Shown: positions 59,671 through 64,000 of the stretch, in pieces
Numbering within the stretch: the stretch's first letter is position 1
How the letters are laid out: each line of letters begins with the position of its first letter
NCBI RefSeq assembly: GCF_001613145.1
Contig: NZ_BDBU01000008.1
Location: 1-64,000 of the forward strand
Direction of reading: 5' to 3'
Source of the DNA: Nocardia jejuensis NBRC 103114
GTDB taxonomy: Bacteria > Actinomycetota > Actinomycetes > Mycobacteriales > Mycobacteriaceae
Length of the DNA: 64,000 bases
Position numbers and translations under genes: made by a program
Notes under the pieces: model-generated
The model's database searches: none
Told to the model about the DNA's origin: nothing
The model's input: the letters and a program-made list of their open reading frames with translations, nothing else

Positions 59671-60043
59671 GAGTGCACTCCGCGATGCTGGATGATGCTC
59701 CGACAACGCACCGTGATGCCGCTGATCGCGCTGACCGCTCCGGCCACAGTGATTTCTGGAACATCAACGGGCTGTTGATATCCGATGATCTGCCCGCGAC
59801 GCACCCCGCGCGAATATCCGACGTTGCCGCTGATCGCTTTCCCCGCTCGAGCATGCAGTCGGCGATCTATCCGGCTGGGCGGCGCTTCGCGGTTTTCCCG
59901 CTGGCGGCGAACCCCGAACTCTGCTCGATCCGGCTGGGGCCGCGACGATGTCGGCGCTTCATGCCTGCCTGTGACTTTGTGGGAGATCGCTGCTGGTGCC
60001 GTGGTGAGCGACTGGTTGGAAGGGTTCGGCGAGGATGGTTCCT
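59671..60043. other. Intergenic region, about 370 bp
   Basis: Only hairpin-family copy 7 is recognised here. Confidence 0.4.
59718..59749 (+). repeat. Hairpin-family repeat, copy 7
   Basis: GCCGCTGATCGCGCTGACCG then CTCCGGCCACAG; the first 20 bases are identical to copy 3 at 51117. Confidence 0.6.
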
Positions 60044-61624
60044 TCAGTCGGCGGCGTTGCGGCTGAGGCGGACTTCCTCGGTGTCGAAGGCGGTTTGCAG
60101 TTGCAGTAGGACGGCGTCGTCGATGCGGTGCTCGTCGCGCAGACTCACCACGACGGCTCGCTTGCGGGCCAGGAGTGCCAAACGTAGTGCGCTGTACTGC
60201 TGTTCGTGTTGTGCGGCGGGCTCGTTCGCTTCGTCGCACTCCGCGGCCAGTGCCCGCAGGTGTTCCTCGTAGTCGTTGCGCAGTCGTTCGGCGACGTCGG
60301 GGTCGGTGCCGAGTTCGTCGGCGATGGCCGGGAGTTCGGCGAGCGCGAGTTCGGTGGCGCGGGTTTCGGCGAAACGGCGTTCCTGTTCGGGGAGGGTGTC
60401 GGCCGGGAGGCTGGCCCAGCGCACGACGACCGGCAGCAGTGCTCCCTGCACGACGAGGGTGAACGCGATGACTCCGGCTGCGACGAGGATGATGGCGTCG
60501 CGGTCGGGGAAGGGCTGACCCGAGGTGAGTGATTCGGGAATCGCGAGCGCCGCGGCGAGGGAGACCGCTCCCCGGAACCCCGCGATGCCGCTGACCACAC
60601 GGGAGCGATTCGGGACTCGTCGCAGGCGTTGTTCGGGGCGGCGGTCCAGGAGCCGGATCGTGTACGCGGAGGCGAAAAGGAACCCCGCTCGCACCACGAT
60701 CAGGACGATCGCCACCACGAGAACGAGAGCGACGGCGGTCACCACCCGCACGCTGGTCAGATTGCGCACGGCGGACTGCGCCTCCAGCCCGATGAGGACG
60801 AACAAGCTGCCGTTGAGGACGAATGTGGCCAGCGTCCACGAGGTTTCGGTCATGCGGCGCGCATCGGCGCGCCCGATTCGAGGGGCGATCTGGCTGATGA
60901 TCAATCCCGCCACCACGACCGCCAGCACCCCCGAGGCGCCGATCTCCTCGGCGAGCCAGAACGCGGCGAACGGCGTCACGATGATGGCCACGTTGATCAG
61001 CACCGGATCGTGCAGGCGGCGGCGAACCAGGACCGCGAGCCACGCGATCACCGCTCCCGCCACCGCGCCCCCGGCGTAGGCGAGCAGGAACGACCACCCG
61101 ATACGCGGGACGCTGAAACTCTCCTCGCCGAGGGTGATCGATACCGCGACGCCGTACACGACCAGGGCGGTGCCGTCGTTGATGAGACTTTCCGCGCGCA
61201 GCACGGTGATGTTTCGCCGCGGCAGCACCCGTCCCATCACGCTGACGGCGGTCGCGTCGGTGGGCGCGAGCGCGGCCCCGAGCACCCATGCCGGACCCCA
61301 CGGCAGCCCGAACGCGTGGGCCACCGCGGCCACCGCCCCGGCGCTGGCGATCACCAGCACCGTGCTGGACAGGATGATGCCGCGCAGGTCGCGGCGTATC
61401 CCGCGCAGGGAGGTCGTGATCGCCTCCCAGTACAACAGCGCGGGAAGGAACAACAGCAGCATCGTCTCCGGCGGCAGATGCACCGCTCGCATCGACGGTA
61501 TGAACCACAGCAGCGCGCCGGCCGCGAGCAGCAGAATAGGCGGCGCGATCCCCGTCCGGGCGCCGAGCCGGGAGCACACCAGTATCGCGATTCCCAGCAG
61601 CACAACCAGTTCCAGCGCGAGCAC
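60044..61624 (-). CDS. Na+/H+ antiporter (CPA1 family)
   Basis: 526 residues. Twelve or so membrane helices, with the ion-binding region APTDATAVSVMGRVLPRR and ESLINDGTALVVYG, FRGAVSLAAALAIP, and a C-terminal cytoplasmic domain rich in Glu/Ala helices. GTG 61624 is chosen because AGGAGG stands 8 nt upstream; an ATG at 61675 is in frame but lacks a ribosome site. Exchanges Na+ or K+ for protons across the cell membrane. Confidence 0.9.
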   Translation of the reverse strand: MLALELVVLLGIAILVCSRLGARTGIAPPILLLAAGALLWFIPSMRAVHLPPETMLLLFLPALLYWEAITTSLRGIRRDLRGIILSSTVLVIASAGAVAAVAHAFGLPWGPAWVLGAALAPTDATAVSVMGRVLPRRNITVLRAESLINDGTALVVYGVAVSITLGEESFSVPRIGWSFLLAYAGGAVAGAVIAWLAVLVRRRLHDPVLINVAIIVTPFAAFWLAEEIGASGVLAVVVAGLIISQIAPRIGRADARRMTETSWTLATFVLNGSLFVLIGLEAQSAVRNLTSVRVVTAVALVLVVAIVLIVVRAGFLFASAYTIRLLDRRPEQRLRRVPNRSRVVSGIAGFRGAVSLAAALAIPESLTSGQPFPDRDAIILVAAGVIAFTLVVQGALLPVVVRWASLPADTLPEQERRFAETRATELALAELPAIADELGTDPDVAERLRNDYEEHLRALAAECDEANEPAAQHEQQYSALRLALLARKRAVVVSLRDEHRIDDAVLLQLQTAFDTEEVRLSRNAAD

Positions 61625-61944
61625 GGCCGATACCTCCTGATTCGAGGTGGAGCGATGGTGTGCCGGTGCGGTCATCGAAAAATGCGGCTGCCCGTTCGGT
61701 TGATGGCACTACCCCCTTTTACCGTCTCGACGCATTCACCCTGAAGATATCGACGATCCCGCGTACGAGTTCGCGAGTCCATGACCGCCAGTTGCGCGTG
61801 AATCGCCGTCCGAACAGCGTAAACACCTTTCTGTCGGTTGTTCGTAACGGCGCCGATAATCGAGTAGGTCGCTGATAGTCGGGTAGGCGCGGCATCCGCC
61901 GATCGGTGGAAATCTGGCGAGGCGAAAGTATTCGATGCCGCGGG
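61625..61944. other. Intergenic region, about 320 bp
   Basis: No gene supported. The stretch 61740-61870 is comparatively AT-rich and may contain the antiporter promoter. Confidence 0.3.
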
Positions 61945-62094
61945 TCACCGGTTCAGGCCGGAATCGGATTTTGCTCGGAGCCAGTACAGGATTGCCGTCA
62001 GATAGTGTTTCGCTTCGCAGCGGACCGGACAGTGCTCGTGGGCTCGCATGAGTTCTTCCGCGACATCGAGTCGCAGGACCGGTTCGCTCGGCAT
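61945..62094 (-). CDS. Small cysteine-containing protein
   Basis: 49 residues from ATG 62094 (GGAGAG 7 nt upstream). Sequence LRLDVAEELMRAHEHCPVRC then EAKHYLTAILYWLR fits a small actinobacterial protein type with H-x-x-C-x-x-x-C and a short helical end. The frame is open further up to ATG 62121 and GTG 62178. A 27-codon frame from about 62203 with GGAAGG upstream ends on the 62121 ATG. Divergent from the XRE-DUF5753 gene. Confidence 0.5.
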   Translation of the reverse strand: MPSEPVLRLDVAEELMRAHEHCPVRCEAKHYLTAILYWLRAKSDSGLNR

Positions 62095-62470
62095 CGGATG
62101 CTCTCCGGGTTCATGCTTCATCGTGTGCACCCGCTTTCGAGCGCGGATGTCCGATACGAGGCGGGTGCGAGGAGACACGTCGTCGGGGGAGAGGCGAACA
62201 TTGTGCGGTCACCTTCCTTTCAGGATGGTCGGCATGAGTCGAAACCTCCAGTGGCCGTTGGTGTCCGGAGCAGAGTGCGTGCTCCGGTTGCCGGAAAGAG
62301 CGGGCCACGAGTGGTAATCACAAGTAGACTCTTTCGCAGTCGATTCGAATTCTTCAAAGGTCTTTTCGTGCTCCAGAATTGCGCCGATTCCCGCGTGGCG
62401 ACCTTCGCCGGAGATGTCCCCACGGCGAGGCATTCCATATTTCGATGCATCCGATAGTGAGGCTAACGAG
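62095..62470. other. Divergent intergenic region
   Basis: Between the small cysteine protein and the XRE-DUF5753 gene. AT-richer than average, consistent with promoters on both strands; no clear gene beyond the short upstream frames noted for the small protein. Confidence 0.3.
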
Positions 62471-63358
62471 ATGTTGACCGGATCCACTCTCGCGCGACGG
62501 GCCCTGGGCCGGGAGTTGAAGAAGCTGCGAGAAGCCCGAGACATGAACCAGACTCAGGGTGGGCGCGTCATCGGCGTCTCCCCGCAGACCATCGGCCGCC
62601 TGGAGGACGGGCTACCCACGAAGGTGTCGGACTTGTACATGAATGCCCTGTGCGATGCCTACGCGGCGACGCAGGAGCGTAGGAGGGCGATTCTCGAACT
62701 GGCGCTGGAGGTTCGGGCGACACGCAAGTCCGGTGGGGGATGGTGGCGTGCGTACGCGGATGAGTTGAACGCTGGTTTCGATCACTACATGGGCCTGGAG
62801 GAATCCGCGCGAAGGTTGGCATTCTGGCGCAGCAATCTTGTGCCCGGAATACTCCAGACCGCCGAATACCGTCGTGCCATCGCATGGACGGAAGCCCCCG
62901 CGATGCCGCCCGAGCAGGTTAACAAGCGTGTGGAGATGGCAATGCGCCGTCAAATACGGTTGCAGGAACCAGAGTTTCAGGTCGATGTCCTGATGTCCGA
63001 GTGCGCGCTGCGCGATCAGGTCGGCGGGCGCGGGGTCATGGCCGGTCAACTCCTGCGGCTGATCGACGCGGCCGAGCTGCCCAACGTGTCGATCCGCGTG
63101 GTCCCGTTCGACGTATCCGGAAGTCTCGGTTCGCTACTGGGTTCGTTTGTCCTGCTGGAGTTTCCGAAGATGTCGGCGACCGGGTTGATCGAGCCGCCGG
63201 TGATCTACGTGGAGGGATATGCCGGTGATCTCTACTTGGAGCGAGAGCTCGAGGTCAGGCGCTATCGTGATGCTTTCGCCGAGATAGGCCGAGTAGCGTT
63301 GGACCAGGACGCGACCAGGCAGCTGATGCTGTCGATAGCCAAGGAGTACGGCCAGTGA
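62471..63358 (+). CDS. XRE regulator with DUF5753 domain
   Basis: 295 residues. Helix-turn-helix (LKKLREARDMNQTQGGRVIG, SPQTIGRLEDGLPTKVSDLY), then the DUF5753 domain (LEESARRLAFWRSNLVPGIL, QTAEYRRAIAW, RVVPFDVSGSLGSLLGSFVL). ATG 62471 has GTGAGG upstream. Overlaps a DUF397 gene by GTGA, the standard actinobacterial regulator-effector pair related to the BldB/WhiJ type. Confidence 0.92.
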   Translation: MLTGSTLARRALGRELKKLREARDMNQTQGGRVIGVSPQTIGRLEDGLPTKVSDLYMNALCDAYAATQERRRAILELALEVRATRKSGGGWWRAYADELNAGFDHYMGLEESARRLAFWRSNLVPGILQTAEYRRAIAWTEAPAMPPEQVNKRVEMAMRRQIRLQEPEFQVDVLMSECALRDQVGGRGVMAGQLLRLIDAAELPNVSIRVVPFDVSGSLGSLLGSFVLLEFPKMSATGLIEPPVIYVEGYAGDLYLERELEVRRYRDAFAEIGRVALDQDATRQLMLSIAKEYGQ

Positions 63359-63573
63359 AACCCAGCGTGTCGGAAGCCGAGTGGTTCAAGTCGAGCCGAA
63401 GCGCGAGTTCCGGCGGGGAATGCGTCGAGGCCGCCCACCTCGCCGAAGGCGCTGTCGGCGTACGAGATTCGACGCAGGGATCCACCGGTCCGGTGCTGGT
63501 CTTCGCGCCCGCCGCGTGGGACCTGTTCACCGACGCGCTGAAGGCGGGCACGTTCGATCGGCCGCTCAGGTAG
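63355..63573 (+). CDS. DUF397 protein
   Basis: 72 residues: WFKSSRSASSGGECVEAAHL, VGVRDSTQGSTGPVLVFAPA, AWDLFTDALKAGTFDRP. The small partner of XRE-DUF5753 regulators; such pairs control development or behave like toxin-antitoxin units (family knowledge). Overlaps by 8 bp the convergent hibernation factor gene. Confidence 0.92.
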   Translation: MKPSVSEAEWFKSSRSASSGGECVEAAHLAEGAVGVRDSTQGSTGPVLVFAPAAWDLFTDALKAGTFDRPLR

Positions 63574-64000
63574 TGGCGACGATCAGCGTCAACCGGCTGT
63601 CGTAGCGTCGGTAGAGCAGTCGGCCGCGACCGTCGGCGGGATCGGTGTAGAACAGGAACGGGAGCCCGCGTTCGCACAGCAGTGCCGTGGCGTCGGCCTC
63701 GGCGAGGGTGCGGGTGCGGCGCGGGTCGATCGTCAACGGCGGGCCGTCGGAGACCGGTGGCGCGTAGGTGCCGTACTGTCGTGCCAGTCGCACCCCGGCG
63801 AGTCCGGCGCGGTAGACGATCGAGTCCTCGCCGGAGCCCGAGTCGGTGAACACGTAAGCGTCGTAATCCATTCGATCCATCAGCGTCACCGCTGATCTCG
63901 GATCGCAGACCTGCCAGCGGCATTGCTTGCGCCGGGTGATCGGCACGGTCTCGCTCGATCCGGCGAGCGCGGGGCGACCGGCTTCGAACCACCAGCGCGG
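63566..64000 (-). CDS. Ribosome hibernation factor, C-terminal part (5' end outside the window)
   Basis: About 144 residues open to the right edge. The sequence MDYDAYVFTDSGSGEDSIVY ... LARQYGTYAPPVSD ... AEADATALLCERGLPFLFYT, DPADGRGRLLYRRYDSRL is the C-terminal dimerisation domain of long-form hibernation promoting factor, here apparently in the duplicated form seen in actinobacterial RafH-type proteins. It silences 70S ribosomes in stress. The N-terminal S30AE domain would lie past 64000. Confidence 0.78.
   Translation of the reverse strand, partial: PRWWFEAGRPALAGSSETVPITRRKQCRWQVCDPRSAVTLMDRMDYDAYVFTDSGSGEDSIVYRAGLAGVRLARQYGTYAPPVSDGPPLTIDPRRTRTLAEADATALLCERGLPFLFYTDPADGRGRLLYRRYDSRLTLIVATT

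Noticed and set aside
48541..60043. Whole 48.5-60 kb region as a prophage or integrative element
   Set aside because: No integrase, capsid, terminase, relaxase or transposase was recognised; the repeats and pseudogenes alone do not establish a mobile element.

Overview
The window reads as a chromosomal segment from a high-GC, mycolic-acid-type actinomycete, most likely Nocardia or a close relative. This is inferred from GC-rich third codon positions, GTG/TTG starts, an XRE-DUF5753/DUF397 pair, a DUF6907 protein, an Rv1733c-like protein, a DUF3558-like domain, a long-form ribosome hibernation factor at the right edge and many small secreted proteins. No rRNA, tRNA, CRISPR array or intact insertion sequence was recognised.

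Layout. 0-9 kb: the end of a DUF5615 PIN-like protein, a zinc alcohol dehydrogenase, an orphan menB, an alpha/beta hydrolase, a MmyB-like regulator, a DUF6907 protein, an SRPBCC protein, a membrane protein and a cytochrome P450. 9-20 kb: an autoregulated-looking MerR gene, a three-gene micro-operon (short peptide, winged helix, single Clp_N repeat), an XRE/TPR regulator coupled to a RibD-like reductase, a 2-hydroxyacid dehydrogenase, and a run of small membrane and secreted proteins. 20-30 kb: a glycosyltransferase-like protein, an SDR/acyl-CoA-dehydrogenase pair, a frameshifted lipoprotein gene, a dienelactone hydrolase, and a LuxR-type regulator with a hydrolase and an SDR.

29.4-42.9 kb is the most coherent system. 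It holds an aldo/keto reductase and a minus-strand unit of a LysR regulator, an acyl-CoA-dehydrogenase-fold flavoprotein and an SsuD-like flavin monooxygenase. Divergent from these is a tightly overlapping operon: peptide-type ABC binding protein, NtaA/DmoA-like monooxygenase, two permeases, a fused double ATPase and a PLP aminotransferase. Together these suggest import and oxidative breakdown of a sulfur- or nitrogen-containing small molecule (inference). The leaders of the two divergent units carry a related roughly 60-bp element that can encode similar short peptides.

43-48.5 kb: a glycine-zipper secreted protein, a PucR regulator, an ATP-dependent DNA ligase, and an SDR/TetR divergent pair with a clear operator. 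48.6-60 kb looks accessory and partly decayed. It has a NADAR-domain protein, an MFS transporter, a Nudix pseudogene with two lesions, a truncated transporter remnant beside a TetR gene, a MazG-like protein, a phosphotransferase and a HicB-like protein with a cysteine-rich tail. Its intergenic regions carry a short hairpin repeat family and a 124-bp direct repeat 5.8 kb apart. 60-64 kb: a Na+/H+ antiporter, a small cysteine-containing protein, the XRE-DUF5753/DUF397 pair, and the C-terminal part of a ribosome hibernation factor running off the right edge.
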